NCBI GenBank assembly: GCA_958366985.1
Contig: CATXDC010000001.1
Location: 1 to 64,000, forward strand
DNA: 64,000 bases
DNA from: an uncultured Oscillospiraceae bacterium
Lineage (GTDB): Bacteria; Bacillota; Clostridia; Oscillospirales; Acutalibacteraceae
Reading direction: 5' to 3'
Shown one piece after another: positions 7,524 to 14,984 of the stretch. Every line of letters starts with the position of its first letter. Position 1 is the first letter of the stretch. Position numbers and translations under genes: made by a program. The notes under the pieces were generated by a model, which did not search any database, was not told the origin of the DNA, and worked only from the letters and a program-made list of their open reading frames with translations.

Positions 7524-9053
7524 ATGAAGCAGTATGATGTGATTGTAATAGGCGGAGGCAACGGCGGTTTGGCCTCCGCCGCCACTTTAGCGGAAAAGGG
7601 AAAAAGTGTAATCCTGTTTGAAAAACACAATATCCCCGGAGGATGCGGAACAAGCTTCAGAAGAGGCAGATTTGAATTTGAAGTTGCCCTTCATCAGCTT
7701 TCACATATGGGAACTGAGGAGAATCCAGGACCTCTGCGTGAGCTTTTTAAGCGATACGGCATCTTGGATGAAATCAACTGGATACAGATAAAAGAACTTT
7801 TCCGTGTTAATTTTCCTGACGGAACAGGAGTAAGTCTCCCGGTCGAAAGAAAGCAGTGTGAGGATTTTCTCTGTAAAGAGTTTACGTCACAGGCTGACGG
7901 TATAAGAAAGTATTTTGAAACAGTATATAAGTTCTGCGCAGAAGCTGCTGAGTTTGCAGCTAAGAGCGCTAAAAGTACGGGGGAACCCGGAGCGCTTAAG
8001 AAGGCGATTATGAAGGCAGGCTTCCCGAAGCTTTATCCGACTTTGGCAAACTATGGACTTAAAAGCACTCAGGAAGTTCTTGACGAATTCTTTACTGACA
8101 GCAAGCTTCAGCTTGCACTGAGCGCTTATTGGTGTTTCATGGGAGTACCGCCTGCAAGATTCCCATTTGCCATTTTGGCCAAGTGCACCAATTTCTATCT
8201 TGAAACAAAGCCTTATTATCTGACAGGAACTTCCATGATGATGAATCAGGCTATAATGGAAGCTGTTCAGAAAATGGGCGGTACAGTGCGCCTTAACTGC
8301 GGCGTTAAGAGAATTGTTCTCGAAAATGGTAAAGCAGTAGGAGTTATAGATGAATTCGGTGAGGAATACCGTGCCAAGAAAATTATCTCAAATATTTCTC
8401 CCTTAGCTACATACGGCAATCTTTTACTGCCTGAGGAAATTCCCGATGCGGCAAGAGAGTACCTTAAGCCCTATACGGTTGGTATTTCTGCAATTACCTG
8501 TTTTATTGGTCTTGACTGTACTCCTGAAGAGATAGGCTTTACAACTTCCTTCACATTAAACTATGAAAGCCTTAATGCAAATGAGGATTTCAAAGATGCT
8601 TACAAGCTTTTACCGGGAAATGATCCTCTTGTTGCAACCTGTTACACGGTGGATGATCCAAGTGTTTCTCCCAAAGGTACAAGCGTTATTACAGCGGGTA
8701 CCTTGAAATATGGAGAGCCTTGGGAAAAGCTGCCTCCTGAGCAGTATTATGAGATGAAATATGAGGCAGGCAGACGAATCGTTGCAAGACTTGAGAAAAT
8801 GTATCCTGGTTTTACGGAGCATATTGAAGAAATGGAAATTGCAACGCCTCTTACTCATATGCGATATCTGGGACATCCCGGCGGAGCAATTTACGGTTAT
8901 GAGCAGGATCTGATGCAGTCTGTATTTTTCTTCCCAACGGAAAGCAAAATAGAAAATCTTGAGTTTGCCAGCGGCTGGGTAAATGCCTGCGGATTTGGTC
9001 CCAATTACACATATGCCGATACAGTTGCTTCAAAAGTTGCGCAGGAGGTGTAA
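7524..9053 (+). CDS. CrtI/retinol-saturase-like FAD-dependent oxidoreductase
   Basis: A 509-residue flavoprotein of the phytoene desaturase/carotenoid isomerase/retinol saturase superfamily. The N-terminal dinucleotide-binding motif Gly-Gly-Gly-Asn-Gly-Gly-Leu is at residues 10-16, followed by Glu35 for ribose binding and the Pro-Gly-Gly-Cys-Gly-Thr motif typical of the family. The C-terminal FAD motif (Gly-Trp-Val-Asn-Ala-Cys-Gly-Phe-Gly) is near residue 490. Members desaturate, isomerise or saturate conjugated, usually lipophilic substrates. No other carotenoid genes are present, so carotenoid synthesis is unlikely. The stop is three bases from the next start, indicating tight co-expression with its probable electron-donor reductase. 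Confidence 0.8.
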   Translation: MKQYDVIVIGGGNGGLASAATLAEKGKSVILFEKHNIPGGCGTSFRRGRFEFEVALHQLSHMGTEENPGPLRELFKRYGILDEINWIQIKELFRVNFPDGTGVSLPVERKQCEDFLCKEFTSQADGIRKYFETVYKFCAEAAEFAAKSAKSTGEPGALKKAIMKAGFPKLYPTLANYGLKSTQEVLDEFFTDSKLQLALSAYWCFMGVPPARFPFAILAKCTNFYLETKPYYLTGTSMMMNQAIMEAVQKMGGTVRLNCGVKRIVLENGKAVGVIDEFGEEYRAKKIISNISPLATYGNLLLPEEIPDAAREYLKPYTVGISAITCFIGLDCTPEEIGFTTSFTLNYESLNANEDFKDAYKLLPGNDPLVATCYTVDDPSVSPKGTSVITAGTLKYGEPWEKLPPEQYYEMKYEAGRRIVARLEKMYPGFTEHIEEMEIATPLTHMRYLGHPGGAIYGYEQDLMQSVFFFPTESKIENLEFASGWVNACGFGPNYTYADTVASKVAQEV

Positions 9054-9055
9054 AG

Positions 9056-10219
9056 ATGGCTAAAAATATAAAAGAAACTCTCCTCGGAACACTTGTTCAC
9101 GGTGAGGAGATTTTAGAAAACATTAGAGTTATGCGCTCTGTCTCAGTCGATAAGATTTCCTGCGAAAATGTCGCTGCTGCTTCTGAAAGGCTTCATTCAA
9201 AAAGTCTTTCTTTATTGGTAAGTTCAATTTCTGATACCGGAAAGAACGCCAAAGTTATCCGCTTTGTATCTGAAAACGGATATCTGCCTCCTTTTGAAGC
9301 GGGACAATATATAAACATTTTTACTGAGATTGACGGTGTACGCACAAGCAGACCTTACAGTATTTCTTCATCTCCGAAGCAGCGTGCATATTATGAAATA
9401 ACAGTTGCAAGGATAAAAGATGGCTTTGTCTCTGATTTCTTCTTGGATGACATTAAGGTTGGAGATAGATTTGAGGCAAACGGTCCGGCTGGAGTATTTC
9501 GTTTTCAGCCTGTATTTCACAGTAGAAAATCACTTTTCCTTGCAGGAGGAAGCGGTATAACACCGTTTCTTTCAATGACAAGAGAAATTGTTGATGCCGC
9601 TCTCGACAGAGATGTGGTGCTGCTTTACGGATGCCGCAGCAGTAAAGCAGCTCTTTATGACGAAGAGCTCAGAGCATACAGCGAAAAGTACCCAAATTTC
9701 AAATATCACCTTATAGTTTCAGATGAAGATGATTCCTGGAATGGCGAAACAGGTTTTATTGATCGAAATCTTATAATGCGTCTTGTACCTGATTATGCTG
9801 AGCGCACCTGTTATATATGCGGTCCTCAGGTTATGAATGATTTCTGTAAAAAGGAACTTGAAGAACTGGGACTTCCCGAAAAACAGATAAGAAGGGAAAT
9901 GTTCGGAACAAGACGTGATATTCAGAATGAACCGGGCTGGCCGGAAAATCTTACAGGCAGCGAAGTGTTTAATGTAAAGATAGGCGAGAGGATTATACCT
10001 GCAAAATCGGGAGAATCACTCTTAACCACTCTGGAACGTTCGGGAGTCCGTATGAACGTTTGCTGCCGAAGCGGAGAGTGCAGTCTTTGCAGAGTGAAAT
10101 TAGTTGACGGTAAAGTATTTCTTTCCAAAGGAGTACTGCAAAGATACGCAGATGAGAAATATGGATATATTCACTCCTGTAAGGCCTATCCTATAAGTGA
10201 CCTTGAAATTATAATCTGA
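9056..10219 (+). CDS. FNR-type flavin reductase with C-terminal 2Fe-2S ferredoxin domain
   Basis: A 387-residue NAD(P)H-dependent electron-transfer protein. After about 45 extra N-terminal residues comes an FNR-like FAD domain with the Arg-Pro-Tyr-Ser-Ile-Ser-Ser motif near residue 100. The NAD-binding domain has Gly-Gly-Ser-Gly-Ile-Thr-Pro near residue 165 and Cys-Gly-Pro-Gln near 260. The last 80 residues form a plant-type ferredoxin, Cys-X4-Cys-X2-Cys (in Cys-Arg-Ser-Gly-Glu-Cys-Ser-Leu-Cys), with the fourth Cys near the C-terminus. The order resembles Hcr- and phenol-hydroxylase-type reductases. It most likely feeds electrons from NAD(P)H to the neighbouring CrtI-like flavoprotein or to the membrane protein. 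It is the last gene of the operon. Confidence 0.85.
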   Translation: MAKNIKETLLGTLVHGEEILENIRVMRSVSVDKISCENVAAASERLHSKSLSLLVSSISDTGKNAKVIRFVSENGYLPPFEAGQYINIFTEIDGVRTSRPYSISSSPKQRAYYEITVARIKDGFVSDFFLDDIKVGDRFEANGPAGVFRFQPVFHSRKSLFLAGGSGITPFLSMTREIVDAALDRDVVLLYGCRSSKAALYDEELRAYSEKYPNFKYHLIVSDEDDSWNGETGFIDRNLIMRLVPDYAERTCYICGPQVMNDFCKKELEELGLPEKQIRREMFGTRRDIQNEPGWPENLTGSEVFNVKIGERIIPAKSGESLLTTLERSGVRMNVCCRSGECSLCRVKLVDGKVFLSKGVLQRYADEKYGYIHSCKAYPISDLEIII

Positions 10220-10244
10220 AACATTTGTCTTTGAAAGGCAGCTT

Positions 10245-10281
10245 ATATTCACCACAAAACATATTTTGTGGTGAATATTTT
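10245..10281 (+). terminator. Terminator of the hypB redox operon
   Basis: A perfect 15-base inverted repeat (10245-10259 and 10264-10278) with loop CATA, followed by a short T-run, lies 26 bases after the last gene of the operon. Confidence 0.8.
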
Positions 10282-10344
10282 ATGTTGAGCTTATTTTAAG
10301 AAAAATATAAAAGTGAATCCGCTGGAAGATTCACAATTATTTTG

Positions 10345-10374
10345 TTGACAAATTCACTATATTGGATATATTAT
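10345..10374 (+). promoter_or_regulatory. Promoter of the MBL-fold gene
   Basis: TTGACA (10345-10350) is followed by TATATT at 16 bases or TATTAT at 18 bases. The upstream in-frame ATG at 10362 lies inside this promoter, which supports 10395 as the real start. Confidence 0.6.
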
Positions 10375-10394
10375 TCTTGAAAGGACTTGAAGTT

Positions 10395-11054
10395 ATGAAA
10401 GTGTATCCGATTTTTCACAGCGGCTTCTTTGTGGAATTAGAAAAACATTATCTGTTGTTTGACTATTATAAGGGTCAAATTCCGCTTCTGGATAGCGAAA
10501 AACCGCTCTATGTATTAGTGTCGCACAATCACTATGATCACTATAACCCTCAAATTGAAAGTGTAACACAGTACTACAAAAAACGAAAATTTATAGTAAA
10601 CGGTGTACATGACAGCAAATATATTTATGCTGACGCAAATGAAGAGATTTTGGTTGATGACGTGAAAATAACGACTCTTGAATCTACCGATGAGGGAGTA
10701 GCGTTTTTAGTTGAGACCGAAGGAAAAACCATATATCATGCCGGAGATCTCCATTTGTGGTATTGGGATGATGATACCAAAGAAGAGCGTCAGAATATGT
10801 ACGACAGATATATGGCAGAGATGAAAAAGCTTGAAGGACGAAATATAGATGCTGCTTTTGTAGTGCTTGACAGCCGTCAGAGCGATGATTATGCAATGTT
10901 AGGCTTGAGTATTTTTAATAAGCTTACAAATACAAAAGCGATTTTTCCGATGCATTACAGCCATGATGAAAATCTAATGGAAAAACGGATAACTGCAATG
11001 TCCGATAACAGCAATGTTATTAATACAAGGAGGTACAAATGCTATGAACTTTAA
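10395..11054 (+). CDS. MBL-fold metal-dependent hydrolase
   Basis: A 219-residue cytosolic protein of the metallo-beta-lactamase fold, with the metal motif Ser-His-Asn-His-Tyr-Asp-His near residue 43. A second His (His-Ala-Gly-Asp) is near 115 and a third (Met-His-Tyr) near 193. The small size and lack of extra domains fit the UlaG/UPF0173-like hydrolases, whose substrates vary. The start is ATG at 10395 after GAAAGGAC. The gene overlaps the following VOC gene by eleven bases, so the two are co-translated. Confidence 0.75.
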   Translation: MKVYPIFHSGFFVELEKHYLLFDYYKGQIPLLDSEKPLYVLVSHNHYDHYNPQIESVTQYYKKRKFIVNGVHDSKYIYADANEEILVDDVKITTLESTDEGVAFLVETEGKTIYHAGDLHLWYWDDDTKEERQNMYDRYMAEMKKLEGRNIDAAFVVLDSRQSDDYAMLGLSIFNKLTNTKAIFPMHYSHDENLMEKRITAMSDNSNVINTRRYKCYEL

Positions 11055-11409
11055 AATGGTGCATGAAAACTACAACGTAAGTGATCTTAAAAAATCTTTG
11101 AAATTCTATGAGGAGGCTTTGGGACTTCACGAATCAAGAAGAATAGAAAATGAGAACTTCACAATTGTGTACGTCAAAAATGAGAGCAGCAATTTTGAGC
11201 TTGAGCTGACTTGGTTAAAGGATCATCCTCAGAAGTATGATTTAGGTGAATGTGAATTTCATCTGGCTTTAGTAACAGATGATTTTGAAGAAGCACATAA
11301 AAAGCATGAAGAAATGGGCTGTATCTGCTTTGAGAATAAAGAAATGGGTATTTATTTCATAACCGATCCTGACGGCTATTGGCTCGAAATTGTTCCAGAG
11401 AAAAAGTGA
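11044..11409 (+). CDS. VOC/glyoxalase-family protein
   Basis: A 121-residue vicinal-oxygen-chelate protein with two beta-alpha-beta-beta-beta modules. It looks like lactoylglutathione lyase family members: the first module begins Val-His-Glu-Asn-Tyr-Asn-Val, and the C-terminal Asp-Pro-Asp-Gly-Tyr-Trp-Leu-Glu-Ile-Val supplies a metal-ligand Glu. Possible roles are methylglyoxal detoxification or another metal-dependent isomerisation. AGGAGG ten bases upstream sets the start inside the end of the MBL gene. The pairing of an MBL fold with a VOC fold recalls glyoxalase II and I, but the MBL protein is not a clear GloB. Confidence 0.8.
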   Translation: MNFKMVHENYNVSDLKKSLKFYEEALGLHESRRIENENFTIVYVKNESSNFELELTWLKDHPQKYDLGECEFHLALVTDDFEEAHKKHEEMGCICFENKEMGIYFITDPDGYWLEIVPEKK

Positions 11410-11427
11410 TTAAAGATATTTTTATTC

Positions 11428-11460
11428 TGACCTGTCAAAATGACAGGTCACTTTTCTTTT
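11428..11460 (+). terminator. Terminator after the VOC gene
   Basis: Perfect 10-base inverted repeat TGACCTGTCA / TGACAGGTCA (11428-11437, 11441-11450) with a three-base loop, followed by CTTTTCTTTT. Confidence 0.85.
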
Positions 11461-11525
11461 GCAGGCGGACAGAAAATAAATCTACAAGCACCAAAGAAGA
11501 AGGCAAAGGGGAAGTTTGTGTTACA

Positions 11526-11559
11526 AAAAAACAGCAGATTTATTTTCTGCTGCTTTTTT
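11526..11559 (+). terminator. Second hairpin with A-run before and T-run after
   Basis: CAGCAGA (11532-11538) pairs with TCTGCTG (11546-11552). The flanking A and T runs extend the stem. It could act as a terminator on either strand. The 11410-11623 gap otherwise holds nothing recognisable. Confidence 0.6.
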
Positions 11560-11623
11560 GCTTGCGTTTAATTATTTGTACTGTTAATATAAAAACGTAT
11601 TTAAATGTTTTGGAGTAATTAAA

Positions 11624-12115
11624 ATGAATTTTGTTTACAGAAAAGCTAGTTTGGCAGATTTAGAACAAATATGGGATAAAAATATAAGAGAACATAAAGG
11701 CGATAAACGGTGGATTAAATGGAAAAGCGAAATGATTGAAAATAACAGAGATTCAAAAGCGGCAACGTTTGTCATAATTTGCCATGATGAACCCATTGGA
11801 GAAGGTACATTGCTGCTTTCTCCGAAATGTGAGGCCATACGAAACCGAAAAAAACTTTGTGACGGAAAAGAAACTGCTAATTTAAACGCGCTGCGAATAC
11901 AAAAAGAATACGAAAATAAAGGACATATTTCAAAACTCATAAAAGAGATTGAAAAATATGCCCTGTTATCTGGTTATTCATATTTAACGATAGGTGTTGA
12001 GGCTAAAGAAACACGCAATCTCGCAATTTATCTTCACTGGGGATACAATGAATTTGTAATGTCCGCCAAAGAAGATGGAGAACTGGTGCTGTATCTTAGG
12101 AAAAAGCTAAGCTAA
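11624..12115 (+). CDS. GNAT-family N-acetyltransferase
   Basis: A 163-residue acetyltransferase fold. It has the strand-4 region followed by an acetyl-CoA loop of the Gln/Arg-X2-Gly-X-Gly/Ala type, here read as Glu-Asn-Lys-Gly-His-Ile at about residue 100. A C-terminal Tyr-Leu-Arg-Lys-Lys strand follows. The substrate (protein N-terminus, amine, antibiotic) cannot be told. The gene stands alone between two terminator hairpins and a convergent operon. The ribosome site TGGAG is close to the ATG. Confidence 0.75.
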   Translation: MNFVYRKASLADLEQIWDKNIREHKGDKRWIKWKSEMIENNRDSKAATFVIICHDEPIGEGTLLLSPKCEAIRNRKKLCDGKETANLNALRIQKEYENKGHISKLIKEIEKYALLSGYSYLTIGVEAKETRNLAIYLHWGYNEFVMSAKEDGELVLYLRKKLS

Positions 12116-12139
12116 AATTTACGATAGAGTATGGACTGA

Positions 12140-12499
12140 TTATTTTTTGTTGAGCTTATAAACAGTTTTTCCGTTTTCCTTAACCTCGATTATTTCTTTT
12201 TGAGTTACGAGGTATGTGAGAAGTAAATCAATAAATTCATCAGGATTTGTAACTGCTATTGTGCGTTTTGAAAAAATCGGTGTGGATTTAAGATCTTTTA
12301 TAAGTTCACGCAGTTCAAATCTTGTCATACCGCCATTTTCACGCAAAGCCTTTTTTATTACAGAAGCTCCTTTTGAGTAGAGAAGCTTGGTATCATCTTT
12401 TGCAGCTCGCTGAGAGCGAAACAATCCCCAGCCGTATATTATCATTGTCGCTACCATAAACATCAGAACATAGGGGAGGTAAGAAAGAATCTCTTTCAT
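12140..12499 (-). CDS. Small membrane-anchored protein with winged-helix-like tail, linked to PqqD/OPT
   Basis: A 119-residue protein with one N-terminal transmembrane helix (residues 4-26). It then has a basic linker and a soluble domain (about 45-119) whose helix-turn-strand pattern looks like a small winged helix. The last strand pair reads Lys-Glu-Ile-Ile-Glu-Val-Lys-Glu-Asn-Gly-Lys. I do not recognise a named family. The ATG overlaps the stop of the PqqD-like gene as ATGA, so the two are translationally coupled. An upstream in-frame Met exists but lies inside the previous gene. It may be a membrane partner of the PqqD-like protein. Confidence 0.7.
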   Translation of the reverse strand: MKEILSYLPYVLMFMVATMIIYGWGLFRSQRAAKDDTKLLYSKGASVIKKALRENGGMTRFELRELIKDLKSTPIFSKRTIAVTNPDEFIDLLLTYLVTQKEIIEVKENGKTVYKLNKK

Positions 12500-12852
12500 G
12501 ATTCTGCCTCCTCTTTCCATGTGATGAATCCGTTATCACGAAGAATTTCAAGAAACTTGATTACTCGTTCAAGAGCCTTTTCCATATCGGGATAGGCTTT
12601 TTCTGTTGTCAGGGCAACATCATAAACGTTCTTTTTACCGTCAATTGCGTTCCATACAAAGCTTCCGTATTCATCCATTTTTATCTGGCTTACACGGGGA
12701 CGATGGAAAAACTTCTGAGCGATTTTATGATAAAAACCTGTCCACTCTTTAAACAGAACAATAATACCGTCTTCGTTTGTCTTAAACTCGACTTCCGGAT
12801 TTTTAACAGGTATAAACTCAAGATAGTTTTGTTTCTTAGATTTTCGGGACAT
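12496..12852 (-). CDS. PqqD-family protein (RRE-like domain)
   Basis: A 118-residue protein with a PqqD-like winged-helix fold. The conserved stretch Met-Asp-Glu-Tyr-Gly-Ser-Phe-Val-Trp-Asn-Ala-Ile-Asp-Gly near residues 58-72 corresponds to the PqqD Asn/Gly-X3-Ile-X3-Leu-Asp-Gly region. It ends with the usual C-terminal helix and the Gly-Phe-Ile strand. PqqD domains bind peptide precursors in RiPP pathways, but no radical SAM maturase or precursor peptide is nearby. It follows the OPT peptide transporter gene and is coupled to a small membrane protein. A role in binding peptides or regulating that transporter is an inference. The ribosome site is GAAAGGAG. Confidence 0.75.
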   Translation of the reverse strand: MSRKSKKQNYLEFIPVKNPEVEFKTNEDGIIVLFKEWTGFYHKIAQKFFHRPRVSQIKMDEYGSFVWNAIDGKKNVYDVALTTEKAYPDMEKALERVIKFLEILRDNGFITWKEEAES

Positions 12853-12877
12853 ATTGTCTATGCTCCTTTCAAGTAAA

Positions 12878-12906
12878 ACCGGTCTGCTCCTAAAGAACAG
12901 ACCGGT
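12878..12906 (-). terminator. Intrinsic terminator between the OPT gene and the PqqD-like gene
   Basis: On the minus strand ACCGGTCTG and CAGACCGGT form a nine-base stem with an eleven-base loop, followed by TTTTACTT. It lies after the OPT stop and before the PqqD-like start, so the two downstream genes are probably expressed only by partial read-through or from their own promoter. Confidence 0.75.
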
Positions 12907-12927
12907 AAAAGAGTTTAGAAAAATGAA

Positions 12928-14826
12928 TTACTGTTCAGCGCTCTTCTTTTTCTTTCCAACACAAACATATGCAAGTGAAAGAAGAAGGAGGACAAATACA
13001 ATCAGACCACCAATTTTTCCGATTGAGAAAAACTTGGAGACATCAATATCGACCTTAAACGCTGCAAGAGCTGCGAGAATAATTCCCATAAGACCTTCAC
13101 CAGCGATAAGACCGGATGTGTAAAGTGTACCTCTGTCAGTGCTCTTCTTGCGATCTTCATCGGAAATACCTTTACGGCGATCAATGAACCAGCGTACAAC
13201 ACCGCCGGCCATAATTCCAGCACTGAGGCTGAAGGGAAGATACATACCGACAGCGAAAGGCATAACCGGGATTTTAAGAATTTCAACTACGATTGCAATA
13301 AATACACCAATAAGAATCAGTGCCCAGGGAAGCTCGGCATTCATAATACCCTCGACGAGCATTTTCATCATGGTTGCCTGAGGAGCTGGGATTTCTTTGC
13401 CGCCGAATTCCCAAGCTGAGTTGAGAAGATAGAGAACAAATCCGATTGATGCAGCGGAAACAACAACACCGATAATTTCACCAATCTGCTGTTTTTTAGG
13501 TGTAGCGCCTACAATGAAACCTGTCTTAAGGTCCTGGGAGCAGTCACCGGCAATAGCTGCAATAACGCAGATGATACCGCCGATTGCAATTGCACCTGTC
13601 ATACCGGCAACGCCTGTTGTACCGGTTGATTTAAGTAAAATTGTAGTGATGATAATTGTAGCAATAGCCATACCGGAAACAGGGTTGTTTGATGAACCGA
13701 TAAGACCAACCATACGTGAAGAAACGGTTGCAAAGAAGAAACCGAAAATAACAACAATACATGCGCCTAAAAGATTTACGGGGAATGCGGGGAGCAGCCA
13801 GATAGCAACGGCAATTACTATCATAGTAACAATAAGAACGGGCATGGGAAGATCTCTTTCTGTTCTGAGAGAGGATGCCTTTGCAGAACCTTTGCCCATG
13901 CTCTGCATAGCTTTTTTGAAAGTTTTTACTATGAGAGGCATGCTCTTAATAAGGCTTATGATACCGCCGGTGGCGACAGCGCCTGCACCAATGTACTTAA
14001 CATAAGTTCCCCAAAGATCTCCGGGTGAAAGAGTTGAAATAGGATCTGAGCCGGGGAAGATAGTGGCATTTGCGCCGAAAAGAGCGATAAGAGGCATAAT
14101 TACAAACCAGCTTAAAGCGCCGCCGGCAAAGAGATAGCTTGAAATTTTTGTTCCGCAGATGTAACCGACACCGGCAAGAGCAGGAAGAACCTGAATTCCT
14201 ACGGAAGAGCCTTTGTATGAAGCAATGTCGTAACCTATCTCGCTAGGGAAGACTTTTAATCCGTCGGTGATAAACTTGTAAAGAGCTGAAATACCAAGAC
14301 CGGCGAAAACTATGCCTGCCTTGCTTCCGCCCTCTTCACCTGCGAGGAGAACTTCTGCGCAGGCTGTGCCTTCAGGGAAGGGGAGTGTGCCGTGTTCTTC
14401 AACTATAAGAGCCTGACGAAGAGGAACCATAAATACAACGCCGAGTATACCGCCCACAAGAGCTACAAGGAAAAGAGTAAGAATACTCGGTGCACTGATA
14501 GTACCCTCTTTAGCCCAAATGAAAAGGGCGGGCAAAGTGAAGATTGCACCTGCGGCTACGGACTCACCAGCAGAACCGATGGTCTGTACCATATTGTTTT
14601 CGAGAATAGAATCTCTGCGTAAAATAATTCTGATGATACCCATTGATAAAACAGCAGCCGGAATGGAAGCTGAAATTGTCATACCAACACGTAATCCCAG
14701 ATAAGCGTTTGCCGCACCGAACACTACAGCGAGAATAATACCTATAATAATAGATGTCACTGTAAATTCCGGAACAATGCGGTCAGCCGCAATATACGGC
14801 TTAAAGTCGTTGTTCTTGTTTGACAT
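12928..14826 (-). CDS. OPT-family oligopeptide transporter
   Basis: A 632-residue transporter with about fourteen to sixteen hydrophobic helices. The N-terminal signature Ala-Asn-Ala-Tyr-Leu-Gly-Leu-Arg-Val-Gly-Met-Thr is at about residues 39-50, with later conserved Pro-Gly-Ser-Asp-Pro and Gly-Asp-Cys-Ser-Gln-Asp-Leu-Lys motifs. Bacterial OPT proteins take up peptides, probably with protons. It lies next to the dipeptidase gene pepD on the same strand, which fits peptide import followed by hydrolysis. The ribosome site AGAAAGGG is just upstream. The C-terminus ends in Lys-Lys-Lys-Lys. Confidence 0.9.
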   Translation of the reverse strand: MSNKNNDFKPYIAADRIVPEFTVTSIIIGIILAVVFGAANAYLGLRVGMTISASIPAAVLSMGIIRIILRRDSILENNMVQTIGSAGESVAAGAIFTLPALFIWAKEGTISAPSILTLFLVALVGGILGVVFMVPLRQALIVEEHGTLPFPEGTACAEVLLAGEEGGSKAGIVFAGLGISALYKFITDGLKVFPSEIGYDIASYKGSSVGIQVLPALAGVGYICGTKISSYLFAGGALSWFVIMPLIALFGANATIFPGSDPISTLSPGDLWGTYVKYIGAGAVATGGIISLIKSMPLIVKTFKKAMQSMGKGSAKASSLRTERDLPMPVLIVTMIVIAVAIWLLPAFPVNLLGACIVVIFGFFFATVSSRMVGLIGSSNNPVSGMAIATIIITTILLKSTGTTGVAGMTGAIAIGGIICVIAAIAGDCSQDLKTGFIVGATPKKQQIGEIIGVVVSAASIGFVLYLLNSAWEFGGKEIPAPQATMMKMLVEGIMNAELPWALILIGVFIAIVVEILKIPVMPFAVGMYLPFSLSAGIMAGGVVRWFIDRRKGISDEDRKKSTDRGTLYTSGLIAGEGLMGIILAALAAFKVDIDVSKFFSIGKIGGLIVFVLLLLSLAYVCVGKKKKSAEQ

Positions 14827-14901
14827 AACAAAAAACCCTTTCTTCTTTTTTCCCTCAAAAGGGATACCAGATACCCATAATTGAGTACAAGTTATGAATA
14901 A

Positions 14902-14910
14902 ATTATAACA
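14902..14910 (-). promoter_or_regulatory. Extended -10 promoter of the OPT gene
   Basis: Read on the minus strand, TGTTATAAT gives a perfect -10 box with the TG extension, about 75 bases upstream of the OPT start. No matching -35 box is seen. Confidence 0.5.
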
Positions 14911-14984
14911 TTTTTCGACGCAAAGAGCATCATTTATTTGACAAAACTTTGTTTTTGATAAAAAAGAATAAAAAGAGCACTCGA

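Noticed and set aside
10313..10334. Seven-base hairpin GTGAATC/GATTCAC upstream of the MBL gene
   Set aside because: Short, not followed by a T-run and upstream of the promoter, so no function can be supported.
11379..11618. 79-codon frame starting inside the VOC gene
   Set aside because: It crosses two terminator hairpins and has no family resemblance.
13514..14005. 163-codon plus-strand frame inside the OPT gene
   Set aside because: It is the complement of transmembrane codons, giving an Ile/Ala/Pro/Thr-rich shadow.
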